Source of the DNA: Eonycteris spelaea
Lineage: Eukaryota > Chordata > Mammalia > Chiroptera > Pteropodidae
Assembly: GCA_003508835.1 (NCBI GenBank)
Contig: PUFA01000167.1
Span: forward strand, 930,001 to 994,000
Direction: 5' to 3'
DNA length: 64,000 nucleotides
Shown: piece after piece, positions 47,050 to 59,649 of the stretch
How positions within the stretch are numbered: the stretch's first letter is position 1
Layout of the letters: each line of letters begins with the position of its first letter
Made by a program: the position numbers and the translations under genes
The notes under the pieces: model-generated
The model's input: only the letters and a program-made list of their open reading frames with translations
Told to the model about the DNA's origin: nothing
Databases searched by the model: none

Positions 47050-47240
47050 CACAGGCCAAGGCACTACATATGTACCCGAGTGCCACATATTGATTACCTA
47101 CCTCATTTAGTCCTCATAGCAACTCTGTAAGGGAAGTCCTACTATTGTTCTCATTTTGCAGATGAGGAAACAGGCTTGGGGGCTGTCTAGTAACTTGCTA
47201 AGGTCAAATGGCCAGTGGATAGAGCCAGAATTCCAGCTCA
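47050..47240 (-). repeat. MIR SINE, minus strand
   Basis: 'cctcatttagtcctcatagc', 'tcattttgcagatgaggaaa' and 'agccagaattccagctcaag' are MIR in reverse complement. Confidence 0.85.
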
Positions 47241-49059
47241 AGTAGTTCAATATTTGAATCTGAGTTTTTATGAGAAGAAACAAACAAACAAAAAAAATGC
47301 TTTGGACTCACCATCCAAAAGGAAATTCTGCATTTTGACAGAAGTAAAATATGTGCTGTCTCCTCCCTTCCTTAGTGAGCTGACACCGGCTTGAAACATT
47401 CTCTCCTCCCTTGGGCAGCATCTGTTTTCGGTTCTCTAAGGACGTCGATTCACTCTGCGGAGACTCTCTCTGGGAGAGGCCAAAGTTTCTTATAGCTTCT
47501 GGATCACAAAACCCTTTTCAACAAGATCCCTCAGGCCCAGGCCCCTAAAAACTATGTAATAAATTTACCATCAAAACAATCTCCCTTGGTCCCTCTGAGA
47601 CCATTATGCTACAAACAAAGGTAACATGATATTCCAATAAATATTTCTCCTGTGAAGTCATTAAGGTTCCCCCCCACACTAAACTGTATTCTTCAAATTT
47701 AATATAATTTCATAGTTCCTCTAAATCATTCATGGGTATATATATGACATTCAAGTGTTCCACATCCTGTCATTTGAATAAGAATAATTATTAAAGTTTA
47801 GACTGAGTCTAAAATGCAAATGCATTTTAACTGTTTTTATTATTAAAAATGCTGTAATGAAATATTTTAAAATGTTATAGCAATTATCTTTTCATTGCAC
47901 AAACCTACATTGTCAACTATGCAACATTAAAATGTTAAATCATTGTTTTAATATCAAATTACAGACACGCAGAGAAAAAAAACTGCTAAAATTCATCTTC
48001 TCTGCCGTGTATTTCTCTGCCACATCCTAGGCCACGTAGTCTGTCATGGTTGAGCGATACTGCATTACACAGGAAACACCACAAATTTTGGAGGTCCCAG
48101 AATTGAAATAATGAGGAGGCCTAAAAAATACGTGCTTCTTCATCATCTTGAAAAACTGGGGTGATTAGCTATTCTTCTGGGTTCCCAAACCCAAGCCTGC
48201 AGGACATCAGTGGGAAGCTGACAAAACCCAAGCAGCGGGGCTTGCAGAAATGAAGCCATTCAGGGAAGCCATTCTGGAGGTCGTGTGCTTTGAGGCATCA
48301 GCCCTGTGGTCTCTGCTAGTCCAGCCGGGCCAGCAGCTTTGGGCTCTTACCGCTGGAGGTAACAGTAGAACCATTAGGGCAGCTCTTGTTGCCTTGGTAC
48401 AAGTGTTAGTGAGGAAGAGGTGTGGAGATGAAAGATACCACATTTAGGCTTTTGCCTCTCAATGACCTCAGTATGGTTCTCACAATATTACCTGTAAAAC
48501 CGAGCTACTTGTCTTCATCGCACTGAATATAATCATTATACAGAGAAATTTGACTTGGGACTTTGTCCCATTAGGTGATTAAAAACAAACAAACTAACTA
48601 AAAGCACATTTTAAAATAGATTTCATGAGGAGCTAATTGTATATGACTCTAGTTGCTGATGGAAAACTATTGGACAGGGTCAGTAACTCACTTTTGAACT
48701 CTTGAAATCATGTGATCTTATTGTCTATGCCGTGTCCTTAAATGAGCTTGTTATTGTCAAATCTGAAAATCATCTGACTAGTGCCAACGGATTATGTTAT
48801 AAACCAATTGCACTGTTAATGGAGGCTGTCAGTCAGAAACTAGTTATCTTATGGGTGGTTAGTACATACTTGACTGATTTATACTGATGTTATTGATATT
48901 AATACATCAAATCAGCCTTAAGGGGTGCTACAAATTGAAAGCTTGCAACCTAAAAGAAATTTACTTTAGTAAGATAGTCTTACAGTGAAAAAGTAATTCC
49001 TTTTACCTCTCTCAAACCTTCCACCACCGCCATATTAATATCTCTGTTTAGTTCCTGGG
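47241..49059. other. Unassigned non-coding sequence
   Basis: Frames at 48207-48447 (78 codons minus, 65 plus) overlap each other in a GC-richer patch and have no recognised domain. Mostly AT-rich otherwise. Confidence 0.4.
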
Positions 49060-49465
49060 ATCTGAGGTCTGATTCTTCAAGACAAAGACAGAGATGAACA
49101 TGTGTATACAAGAATTTTATCAGAGGGTGCTTTGGACAACAACATTTGTAGGTAGGTGAGGAAAGCAGGATTGGGCAGAAAGAGAAGTTGAACTGTGGTG
49201 CAGTTACAGCAAACCAATCCAACCGGGAGGCTGAATGTGGATGGCCCCACAGAAAGTTCCTCAAATCGAGGCAAGGGAGCTAGGGCTGGTTATCTCTCAT
49301 CAACTAGTCATTGGATGTGAGCTACCCCTGCGAAAGAAACATAGTTTGGGATAAGACAGCTCCTTTGGCTAAGGGAAGTTCCTGAAGAGGGACTCAGCTA
49401 TGAGCCATTACAGGTAAGACCCTAATAACTGAGAGAATAAGTGTGAGTGGCACACCACAGAGCCC
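49060..49465 (+). mobile_element. Probable ERVL-class solo LTR
   Basis: 'gaaagttcctcaaatcgagg', 'ggctggttatctctcatcaa' and 'gactcagctatgagccatta' occur in the order of a eutherian LTR whose name I cannot give with confidence. No internal retroviral sequence adjoins it. Confidence 0.45.
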
Positions 49466-51236
49466 ACTACCCTCAGTAGAGCCACAAATACACTACATGG
49501 AAACTAAACTCAGCCTCTTCTTAACAAGTTAAAATTTCCTTCTGATTTTCCTCTCTTTGTTATCAGCATTACCATTTTTCCTTACCCAAGGTAGTAGATA
49601 GAAATCTGAAGATTTCTAAAAATTGCCTTGGGCGATTTTTAACAGTCTGTCACATTTAATTTCCAGCATATTTATCCTTTTAAACAATTTTAAATAATTC
49701 ACTACAAAGTGAAATCTGGCATGAGTCCTATCTGTCTTTTACTCCCTGAACTATTGAAGAAGCCAAAACAACAGATTTCTAGGCAGTTTCTAGGGCCCAG
49801 GTTGGGGACTGGTGATATAACTAAGGAATGGGGAAGTGGCTGTTTCTTCTTCCTATTTTAGAGAAGAAATCTTGAATTGTTCATTGGGCAAATAAATACT
49901 CAACTATCCTCTGGAAGTCCAACTGTTTTTAAGAATGAAAATGAATGACCTTGAAAAAGAATGTTATTATTTGATGTAAAAAAAATTTTTTAACCTGAGC
50001 TAAATCTTTTCAGAGATTGAAATTAAAAAACAAAACAAAACAAAGCACAAAACAACAATCACAACAATAACAAAACCTAGCCAGTAATTATAGGTACAAC
50101 CTCCCCTTCTACTAGTATAACTATGCTGTCAAAGACCTAGCTGCCACTCCAGACACTGTCCTCAAAGTACTCACAGGAAAACACAGGGGATATTAAATTA
50201 TCATGTAATTAAATTAAATTATCACTTTGCAATCCCACCAATAAGGCTAAGATGGCACTTCTGTTATGGATCTTTGCTTGCAAATCCTTTTACTCTGGGA
50301 TGAGAACTCCCTGGCAGAAGTTTTGGCGTAAAGGTGAAGTCGCAGATTAGATGATTATACAAGGGTCTTTGCACCTAGAGAATTCTAGGGACAAAAATTA
50401 AAACTCATTTGCTTTTAAAGATTTATGATTTTTGTTTTTGAATAATTTACTTGCACAAAATATGGGTCTGTATTGTGAGTATTGATGACTTCAGACTCTA
50501 AATATAAAGCTTTTTGAAATCTTAAGAGCATTTTTTTTGTTAGTAAGTAGGGGTATTTTAATGCTTGGAACTTTCAGATAGGCAAAGAAATATCTATTTC
50601 TGAACGAATGGGCCAAAAACCAGTACTAAAGATTTGAAAACAAACCAGCAGTAGGCCCAACAGCTTATCTCTTACATAGCCTGCTATGTGCACAGCACTT
50701 ACAATATATCATACTGGTTGCTCACAATGAAAACATGATCTCGGATTTCTACACAATAAAAAAAAACAGAAACCAAGAAGAAAATGCTTTGGGCTCTATT
50801 TTCCCTCTTTAAGCATAATGAAGTCTCTTAAGCGAGTCCAATTGGGGTGCACGGAGAGACAATGTCTCCTCCAAAAACTACCCCTAAAGGCTTTGGGGCT
50901 GCAGTGTGCCTATGCATCATACTTTAGGTATGTGTGTTTGTGTCCGCAAAGGATGGTGCACTTTCTCCTTGCAGGAGTGCCTTGCCTTGAATGAGCCATA
51001 TGAGAGAGACCTATAATGGTCTCAGTGGCCCTCCCCTTTTCCTTCATAACTCTCTCTGGGATCTGTTTGGATGACCCAAGTGGCAGGGTGGCATAGTGCA
51101 TCGTGGTACCACATAGTGGACACAGAGGCTTGCTGAAAGACATGTGATGATAATACCTTGGACCCAATAGTCTTCACTCAGGAATGCTTTGGGGAAGCCA
51201 TGAAACACAGGGGCTGTTGAAAGGATGGACGTAAAG
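49466..51236. other. Unassigned non-coding sequence
   Basis: An A/C-rich (AAAAC) low-complexity patch lies at 50021-50077. An 85-codon minus frame (50910-51167) has no recognised product. Confidence 0.45.
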
Positions 51237-51422
51237 CAGAAATTCCTAAAACTTTATCCCTACTTCAGAGCCACCTGATGGATTTCCTGAGCCCCATCCC
51301 CAGATTTTTCTGATTCAGCACAATCTGGGATGAAGCCTAAAAAAATGTGCATTTTAAACAAAATTCTCAGGTGATGTGATGCTGGCTGGTCCAGGGACTC
51401 ACACATTGAGAACCCAACAGTG
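51237..51422 (-). mobile_element. MER5A-like hAT-Charlie element, minus strand
   Basis: 'tgagccccatccccagattt', 'tttctgattcagcacaatct' and 'ggctggtccagggactcaca' match the reverse complement of MER5A, ending at 'cattgagaaccc'. About 185 bp, near the usual full length. Non-autonomous. No clear 8-bp duplication remains. Confidence 0.8.
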
Positions 51423-51784
51423 TAAAAGAAAAGAAAGCCTCCACTATTCCCTCTGAATTGCTGGGCCCAGTGGCGAGGAATGACTAACCAGGTGTCAGTG
51501 AGTGAATGTCTACAGGAAACTGATTCTAGTGCCCTGAGACTAGCCAGCCATCTGAAGATGGGAGCAGGGAGTGTGGAAAACTGCCAAAGAAATTCCATTT
51601 GCTCTTCCACCTCTTTGTAAGTGGCCACGTAAAGTTGTATAGCTGCATCTCTGTCATAGATGCAGTTTGTTTTGTCTGCAATGAAAATAGCGTTCCTGTT
51701 ACCCTTGGGGAACTGTTTCTTTCCCCCACTCCAACCACACATTTGATGTAGAATCAGATCATTATGCTCCTGGGCCACAGCAGT
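51423..51784. other. Unassigned; contains most of the longest open frame
   Basis: A 172-codon minus-strand open frame (51260-51778) runs across this stretch and the MER5A copy. Its downstream third is MER5A sequence. There is no signal peptide, membrane segment or known motif, so it is most likely chance. Confidence 0.4.
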
Positions 51785-52254
51785 GGTTGTGTGACCTTAT
51801 TTCCTTGGCAGATATTTCTACGGCACATGACCAAAGCCTAGCCAACCAGAGTTCTTCCCTGAGAAATTTGTAATTTTCCTGGTAGAGAACATTCTCATTT
51901 ATTTCCGGTCACAGAGCTGTAAGAATGGTTTCAAGAGCTGCTGTCAGCCATATCCTCTACCATGTAAAATGCGCAGAAGATGAAAAGACAAAAGCTGAAG
52001 AGAAGGAGCAGAAGAGAACTGTGTCATCAATACATCTCTGCTTTTAGTCACAAAGGGCTTGGAGCTATTTGGGTTTTGCAATGACTTCTTTCATTTTGCT
52101 TTCTCTATCAGTATAATTCTACTCCCACTCCTCTCCCATCTCCTCACCCCACCTCTGTGTTTTTTGTTGTTGCTGTTGTTTTGTTTTTCCTAAAGTGGTT
52201 TTAGTTGTGTTTCTGTCACTTGCAAAGGAAAGCATCCTGACTAGTAGTATCACT
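51785..52254 (+). mobile_element. MLT1-type solo LTR
   Basis: 'agccaaccagagttcttccc', 'agagctgctgtcagccatat', 'tgtttctgtcacttgcaaag' and 'agcatcctgactagtagtat' are the successive landmarks of a MaLR-type LTR whose 3' end reads '...cctgactaata'. Contains a TTG-rich patch at 52158-52188. Confidence 0.65.
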
Positions 52255-53129
52255 CTTGTAATCAATCCATCAAGGACAGAGGTAGAAGAAAGAAGCCACA
52301 GAAAGGTGTTGGTGGCGGGAGCTCAGATATACTGCCAGACTCTTGTAGCTGCAAGGAACAGAGCATCACTTAGGTCGCCCCAAAGAAAAGTGCAAGAACA
52401 CATGCGATACCGAAAGCCCCCCAAAAGCTGAGACAGATTTAGGGCCAGCTACTCTCTCGGTCTCTCTCTCCCTCCTGCCCTCTCCTCCATGTCATCTCTG
52501 CTCCTCAGTGTCTGTTCCATTCTCCATTTACTACTATCTGATCAATACTCTCCTGACTTTCTAGTCCAAATCCCAGGAGGTCAGCTAATTACACTGCTGT
52601 TCCTGCTGTGCAGAACCCTTTGTTCCCAGCCACTGTGGCCACTCTTTGGCTGAGGCACAATCTTCGGTCCTGTCAGGGTGCTCCCTGAATAACAGTAACT
52701 AAAGCTGGAGAATATAGGATGAGGCGGACACTCCATTGTGTCCATTGTAAGATATGTACTCCAGAATACCAGGAGTGAAGAGTCATCGTCTGAAACATCA
52801 AACAAACATCAAATAAAAACATTTGCACCAGAAAATTGAAAGAGCATCAGAGAGGTGGGTATGGAGGAGGTATAGGGCAAGGACTTGCTGAAGTGATCTG
52901 AGCCAGAGCCAAGTGCTTCAGGTCCAAGCAAAAGCAGCAAGACCAGGGCTAGCACTTTTCAGCTCAGAAGCTTGAGGCCTCTCACAGCCAGAGCAAAGCC
53001 GCTGGCTATGAACTTGGCTTAACTTCTACTACCTGACTGGTGGAAATTGGGGATAGTCCCACATCTTCTCCTCTCTCCATCGTCTCGCCAAAGGACTGAG
53101 GGGTCACACAGACCTGAGAGGGGTGGTCC
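52255..53129. other. Unassigned; possible decayed repeat
   Basis: About 52345-52530 ('cttgtagctgcaaggaacag', then a CT-rich stretch) resembles a common mammalian interspersed repeat that I cannot name. The rest is unassigned. Confidence 0.35.
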
Positions 53130-53342
53130 TAGCAAGTGACCTGGACAAATTTCTTAGCTTCTGAAGCCTGTCTTTCCTCATGAAAGATGATATTATACGC
53201 TTTCATAGGGTTGTTGCGAAGAGCAAATAAGACAATGCCTGTGAAACAGCCTAGCTCCAGGCACAGATAAAGTGCTCATTGAATGCTGGTTATCATCCCT
53301 ACATCATCATCACCGTCATTATCATCATCATTTTCATTATGA
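53130..53342 (+). repeat. MIR SINE, plus strand, followed by (ATC)n
   Basis: 'tagggttgttgcgaagagca', 'aataagacaatgcctgtgaa' and 'taaagtgctcattgaatgct' match the MIR 3' half. Interrupted CAT/ATC repeats fill 53301-53342. Confidence 0.75.
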
Positions 53343-56300
53343 TACTTTCAAGGTGAGTGAGTGTGATGCGACTGCAGGGGTACATTTATGAACAAAGCTT
53401 CTCTCTCTACCTGTTTGCTTATACCAATCATTTTCCCAATAAACATCTATTATTTACAAATGAAATTAAAATCCAAATATAGTTAAATCGTACAACTATA
53501 TGTCCAAAGTGAACACTACTTTATATAGTTGAGACAGTTTTTGTTTAAGGAAGGAAGGAAGGAAGGAAGGAAGAAAATCACTTATAAAAGTCCTTTTCCA
53601 CTTATAAGACATTATACTTCATTATAAAAGAGATTTCTGTTACAATCAAGGTATTAGTGCAACAACAACAGCAAACAGAAAAAGATACCCCAAATCATTT
53701 CATTCTGTAATACAGAATATCTGGGTATATTTACCTTTGTGAAATCATTCATTCAGTCCAACATGCCCCTGGCAGTATCAATAGTTTACTTGAAAAAGAT
53801 ATGAAAAGGCTGGGAGGGTGTGGTTTAAATATAATCCACAATTTTAAAATTTAATTTTACATATCACCATGTGTTCTATTATATATGCAGGAAAGGGAAG
53901 AACAGTATTCTTCAGACATGAAAAAATTAATGCACGTTTCTTGGCATGGACAACCAATGTTATATTTAAAATATACATATATAATGTGAGACCCATTATC
54001 TAATAAAAATCATGAAATCTAGCGTGTTCACTTTGTAACTTGTAATAACTTGAAGTTGATCAAGGAAAACTACTTTCATTTTTATTACATTGTTACCATT
54101 TTTATGAACCAAATTTTAAATGTATGATAAAAATCCAATATACAGTAATTGAAACATACAGTCTGACCTCACATTGCTCTGATAAATCTGCTCATTTCTG
54201 GCCATTTTCAGTGTTGCTATAGTGAACAGTGTTGACAAGTGGATGAAGAAAGCTTATAAATGGAATTCTGATCATAGATAAAACTGAACATAAACTATCT
54301 CCCAACATTTCTACATGTTGGGAGGCCCGGTTTGTGCCACAGATGGCCATCTCCCAATAATACATAAAACATTTCTTGCTGGAGCTCCGCACACATTGTT
54401 GAATACACAGGTCATTTGAACAGAACAATAATTCAATTCACTTAATAATGACCTCACTGGGAACAAACACAGACACAAGATGATGCTATTAGAAAAACAA
54501 AATCATACCAGAGTTTTAAAAATGAAATTCTTAAAAAGCTGCCATGCTTTCTTGTCAAACTAGCACTTAAAATGTATTCAGTGTTCAGAGACCAAGGCAG
54601 GCTCACTGAGTTTATTTTAGTATCTTGAATTTTACTGCTGTGTCTCTGTGCCATGTTTTTTCAGTTTTTAAGCTGGTAGCTTTCCTGGGAAGGTCAGTAG
54701 TGCCCACTGAACCTTCTGTTGGCTTATTGGCTGAGCTCATTGATAAAGGAGCCTTGAGTTCATCATTTTTTTCCTTCTCTAATGGCTGAGAGGGCAGTCA
54801 ATGAAGAATGACTGCAGAAAGTTTCAGAAAGACACATGGGAATCATTTAACCAGACCAATAAAGTCAGCTATTTATGTAAGTAACAGTTATTATAATCAC
54901 AACCATCAAGCCCATATTTTTTTTAGAATAATTATCAGGTTTAGGGCTAATTTTATTTCTAGCTTATAAGGCTTAAAATCCAAGATTCCCTGCTTTGGCA
55001 GAAGTGAAGGAATTCAGCTAGGAGAAATCAAAATCTGAAGTGACCTGTTTTTAAGCATCTATATGCTTACTAACAAGATAGCTTTATGTTTTGACACCAA
55101 TGATATACATGAGATAAGGCTGCACCTACCCAGAATTTTTAGACAGGATGTTCATTTCTATTTTTAAAACTAAGCGCAAGTGCTATGAGGCATCTTATCA
55201 CAGCTTTAACTATTAATACAATGTCCTCTTTTGTCATCCACATTTACTGTAAAAGCACACTTAATCAACAGCAGGGGCTTTGAATATATTTTTCCTTAAT
55301 ACATTTTACTAGAAAGATCTTTAACTTTTAGGATCCAAATCATAAACTTGTAGAACAGAGAGGTTAAAAAAAACCCCAGAAAACGAAGATATAATCTATT
55401 CAAATCATTATTATTTTAATGTTGAACAGGAAAAATTGATGTGGGAACTTTGTCAACAATTATTTTATAGCTTAATTATTTTATTCTTTATTCTTTTTTC
55501 CCCTTCCATCTATCCTAGAAATAAAATAAACTCTGCTTTCCTACAAAGTGATGTTTTTATGCTTGAAAAATACACTTCTTTATAGGAACTAACCCATTAG
55601 CTTATTTCTGTACCTGCCTCATCAATATCAGCTGGAATACCTTGTAATAGTGGCAATTTATTAACCTCTGCTATATAAAAGCAGGAGAAAAACACCCAGG
55701 CTATTTTCCCATGGAAATGGTGGTTAGGGAAAGCTCTGTTTTAGGGATGTAGTGGTGTGGGGCGAAAGGAGAGGGAGTTGACGAAGCAGAGTACATTTCC
55801 CACTACGTGTACATGTTTTTGAAGATTAAAGAGGAATCTATAATTCAAACAAGAAATCCCTTTTTCCTTCTTCATCTTTCACTACTTCTAGAAGGCATAG
55901 TTCTGAAAGAAATTACTGTCTGAAGGTGAGAAAACACAGAAGGTAAATGAATAAATGTAAAAGGTGGCAGGTAATTTAGGGACTATGTTGATATTGTAGG
56001 AGTTCAAAAAGACTGAGATCAGGAAAGACTTCTTGAAGGAATCACAAGGTGTATGTGCTGATCCTACTCCTGTAATATATAATAAATTATGTCTCAATTG
56101 TCTGTGAAGCTGAGAGGGAATTTTTTTCTTGCTTTCACTACCCCTTGGATACTACTTTCTCTTCCCGTCTTCCAAGATGCAGGAGATCCTTCTGCAACTA
56201 CACCCACCACTTCAGTGGGAGTAGCTCAGCTTCTCAGTCCACCTAGAGCCTGCCTAAGGGCCAAGAAGTACTTGCAGAGACAGCAGGAAGCTGAAGGGTC

Positions 56301-56414
56301 CATGTCCCTTCTCTTCAAGGGAAGAGGAGGGAGGTGGGGCACAGGAAGCTACACTTCTCTCTGGTCATAAGCACGTGGAAAGGGGGAGCAGGAAGGAGGA
56401 AAAGTTCACTGAAT
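53343..56414. other. Long unassigned AT-rich stretch
   Basis: About 3 kb without a named repeat apart from a GGAA tract. Frames of 66-93 codons have no recognised domain. About 54660-54800 looks like unique sequence. Confidence 0.4.
53547..53573. repeat. (GGAA)n microsatellite
   Basis: About six consecutive GGAA units. GGAA is also the ETS-family binding core, but nothing here shows that it is used. Confidence 0.9.
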
Positions 56415-56655
56415 ACTTCTATCACAATAGTAACATATACATAGCACTTAGTGTTCAGGGAACTGTTCAAAGCAATTTACATAGGTTATTAACTCAGGTG
56501 ATTCTCACAATAACCCCATGAGGAGGTACTATTAATATCCCCATTTTACAGATGAGGCACAGAAATGCTAATAACTTGCCTACGATCACACAGCTATTTA
56601 ATTGGTATAGTTGGGACTTGAGCCCAGACACAGTCAGACTCCAGCACCTCTGCTC
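56415..56655 (-). repeat. MIR SINE, minus strand, near full length
   Basis: 'gtgattctcacaataacccc', 'ccccattttacagatgaggc' and 'cacagtcagactccagcacc' follow the reverse complement of MIR. Confidence 0.9.
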
Positions 56656-56835
56656 TCATATGGTTCGCAACTCAAGCTGCACATTAAAATCACTTGGGGA
56701 GCTAGTAAATGATATTGATACCTGGGCCCGAATTCCAGAAATACCGATTTAATTGATCTGTAGTTGGGCTCAGGGCAGGAGGGCTTTTTAAATTTCCCCA
56801 GGTGATTCTAATGTATCGCCATGATTGCTGGCCAT
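56656..56835. mobile_element. hAT-type palindromic non-autonomous element
   Basis: 'gctgcacattaaaatcactt' with 'ggggagcta' on the left mirrors 'tttccccaggtgattctaat' on the right, as in a common eutherian hAT element. 'acctgggcccgaattcc' lies between. The outer termini are worn. Confidence 0.7.
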
Positions 56836-56944
56836 GCCACTCAACCTTTCATGACCTCCTTACCTCAGTATTTCTATACCTCTCCTGTCTTCTCTGTTAA
56901 TCAGACTATTCTGCCCAGATCTTAGAATCTGCCATGCTTCTTTT

Positions 56945-57500
56945 TTTCTTCCCACACAAAATAGCCCTTGCAGTGGCTTTAGAATACGTCCACAAATTCT
57001 TTGTCACTCCTCTCTTCAAACGGTAGAGCCTAAGTCTCCTCCCTTTGAGTGTGGGCTAGGTATAATAACTCTCTTCTGATGAATGGAATTTGATGGGGGT
57101 GATGGTCTAGGACTTCCCAAACCAGGCAATTAAAAACATTGCAGCCTTCTCTTTGTTCTGTCTTCCGAACTGTGGCTTGCTTGCTCTGGGGGAATCTAGC
57201 TGCTATGTTAGAATAACACTCAAGTAGTCCTATAGAGAGGGCAAGGAACTGCGAAGTCCTGCCAACAAACAACAAAGAACTGAGGCCTTCCAGCAAATAA
57301 CCATAGAGTGAGCCAAATGGGGAGTGAATCTTCCAGACCCAGTCATTCCTCAAAATGATGACAGCCCCAGTCGACATCTTGAATGCCACCTCATGAGAGA
57401 CTGTGGAGACATCCTACTAAGCTGCACCCAGATTCCTGACCCTCAAAAACTGGGTGAGATAATAAATGTCCATTGTTTTATGCTGATAATAGATAGCTAA
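56945..57500 (+). mobile_element. MLT1-type (MaLR) solo LTR
   Basis: 'cctcccttt' with 'gagtgtgggctaggtataat', 'ctctgggggaatctagctgc', 'cagccccagtcgacatcttg' and 'aactgggtgagataataaat' occur in LTR order over about 550 bp. The 3' end is shortened before 'aatagatagctaag'. The 119-codon minus frame (57030-57389) lies within it and is incidental. Confidence 0.75.
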
Positions 57501-58079
57501 GAAAGCTTATCTTCATCTCCACCCCACCCCCAAGGACTTCCCACACGGACTTGGAGCTGCGGAAGTTGCCAGGGCGGCAATGGAAAAGTGTTCTGATATC
57601 CCGAGGTAGAATTCTGAATTTATTTACCATAGAAATACTGCTCCATCCGTGCATGTTTATATATGTACATGGATATATGTAAATGGATAGGAAAAGTCTG
57701 GAAGAAACATGCCATACTATTAATGGAAGAATCAGAGCCAGGAGAGGGAGTGGGATCGGGGTGGAGGAGGAAGCCGAGGGGAATTTTCCTTCCTGTTTTG
57801 TAGACAACTGTGTTGTTGGGATATTTCACACTGAGAATGTATCTTTGCATCGCCTAGGTTTTGAAACACATTTTTCCATATAAAAGTGAGGGAAGCAAAA
57901 AAAAAAATAATCGTACCTAGGTCTGGGTTCTATTGGAAGTAGCATATTAAGAATATAGTTCTACAAGTATCTCATGGATACAATGGTATTTTATAGTCTG
58001 TCCTGATGGCCTTAACACCAAGTAAAACACTGAATTCTAGGCACTGTGGTGAGGAAGAATTTAAAGACAATAGGCCTTG
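57501..58079. other. Unassigned non-coding sequence
   Basis: Frames of 109 and 76 codons on the minus strand and 66 on the plus overlap at 57478-57883. No domain recognised. Confidence 0.4.
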
Positions 58080-58240
58080 AAGACCGACTCTCACAGGTGC
58101 TTGATTCCTGGATCTGATACTTACCAGCTCGGCAAGTCATACAGTTGTTCTGTGCCTGTTTCCTCATCTGTAAAGTTGAGATAATGATATGAAATTAAAG
58201 AAGCTAAATCTATAAAGGGCCTCAGATAGTGAATAATCCG
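58080..58240 (+). repeat. MIR SINE, plus strand
   Basis: 'gatctgatacttaccagctc', 'ctgtgcctgtttcctcatct' and 'gtaaagttgagataatgata' match the MIR core. Confidence 0.7.
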
Positions 58241-59649
58241 GAAGCCACACTCGTTAAATGGTGGTTTTCCTATGTAAAAATATATCCCTAGTTCCAACAA
58301 TAAAGATTTTCAGATTATTACATTTAAATAAATTGAGAGCTCCATGATCTTATAGTTTTGTTGATTCACCTTTTTGGGGGGGATACAAAAGGTTTATGAC
58401 ACAAGTAGATTTTCAAGACACATTTACCACATGAACATTGCAATTTTCACAGTGGCCAAATATTTGTTTTTTTGTTTTTTTTTAATTTAAAGTGATAAAG
58501 ACCTAAACAGTTCATATTCCACAGTTATGAGGGAGAAACTGGGGACAGTGGAGATGAGTATATATCCCAAAGAGTTAAAACAATGCTAGGTCTGAACTCT
58601 CCTGGACAGTAGTACCAAAGACAGTTGGACTATCCCATCCTGTACACGTATATTAGAGGTCACATACAGGGAGTCTACAGGCCTCAGAATGTCAACAAAA
58701 GTGTTTTGTTTGACCAACACAATGTTTTTGAAAAACATTTAAACTTGTTGGCCACATTTAAACTTGGAAAATACAATTTCAGACTGCTCTTAAAAAACTG
58801 ACATATTTGGCTATCTTGGACCAGTCAGCTAAGATGGAGTCATGGATTCCTCCTTTGTCAGGATAAGGGTCTTCAGGAGGCCATGATTCCCATTTGCACT
58901 GGCCTAAGTTACTCATTAGGGTTACCTCCTTGCCCCTGTAGGCACTGAGTTTGCACCTCTGAAACTTTGCATTTTTGCTCTATTGCAATAATAGTGTTGT
59001 TGGGATAGGATGATCACATGCTTCTATAAGTATAAAACCTGCCTAAGCATGCCTGCAATGTAGAGGTCCCAGAAATGGAGGCCGTCTCTCTCTGTTTACT
59101 TTTTAAGGAACCAAGGGAAAGAAATGCGGCGCTCTCCAAAATGTTTCTATGAGGAAATGAAGAGCTGCTGTTTATAATTTACTGCATCACTTCTACAATG
59201 AGCTAATATATGTCAGAAGGACCTCCAGTCTCTCTCAAATGCTCTAAAGTTGTGTGACATCAACCTATTTATGTCATCTTTTCCTTTTGACTAAGTAGGC
59301 TGGGACTCTTTCCTTCTACACATGCACAAATTCTACAAAGGGAAGAAAAATCTGAACTATGACCCTTGCCTTTAATCTGTATGGAGAGATACTTACCAAC
59401 TTCAGTGATATTGAGTTCATTTTTAATATCATGAAGTCACTTGTGAATCAATACCTGTCCAACACTTGTCTCATAAATGTTCCTGTCTGACTATTATTAA
59501 AATCAAACAAATAAAAAATTAGTCCTATTTTCTTAGCTCTGCTTGAAGATTTCTCCATGGCAAAATTATTCTCCATAATTAAGGAAACCAAAATATGAAT
59601 TTGTGATAAAAAGAGTCTTTCATTTGCGAGTTATTTTTTTAGTCTAAGT
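58241..59649. other. Unassigned non-coding sequence
   Basis: Contains a T-rich run near 58465-58485. 58660-58790 has repeat-like texture, but no family could be named. Confidence 0.4.

Noticed and set aside
53547..53573. (GGAA)n as a possible ETS-driven enhancer
   Set aside because: Only about six units and no other evidence, so it is treated as a microsatellite.
55668..55690. TATA-box-like 'ctatataaaagcagg'
   Set aside because: No CpG enrichment, initiator or transcribed feature follows. Such words are common in AT-rich DNA.
57030..57389. 119-codon minus-strand open frame
   Set aside because: It lies entirely within an MLT1-type LTR and is antisense to it, with no motif.
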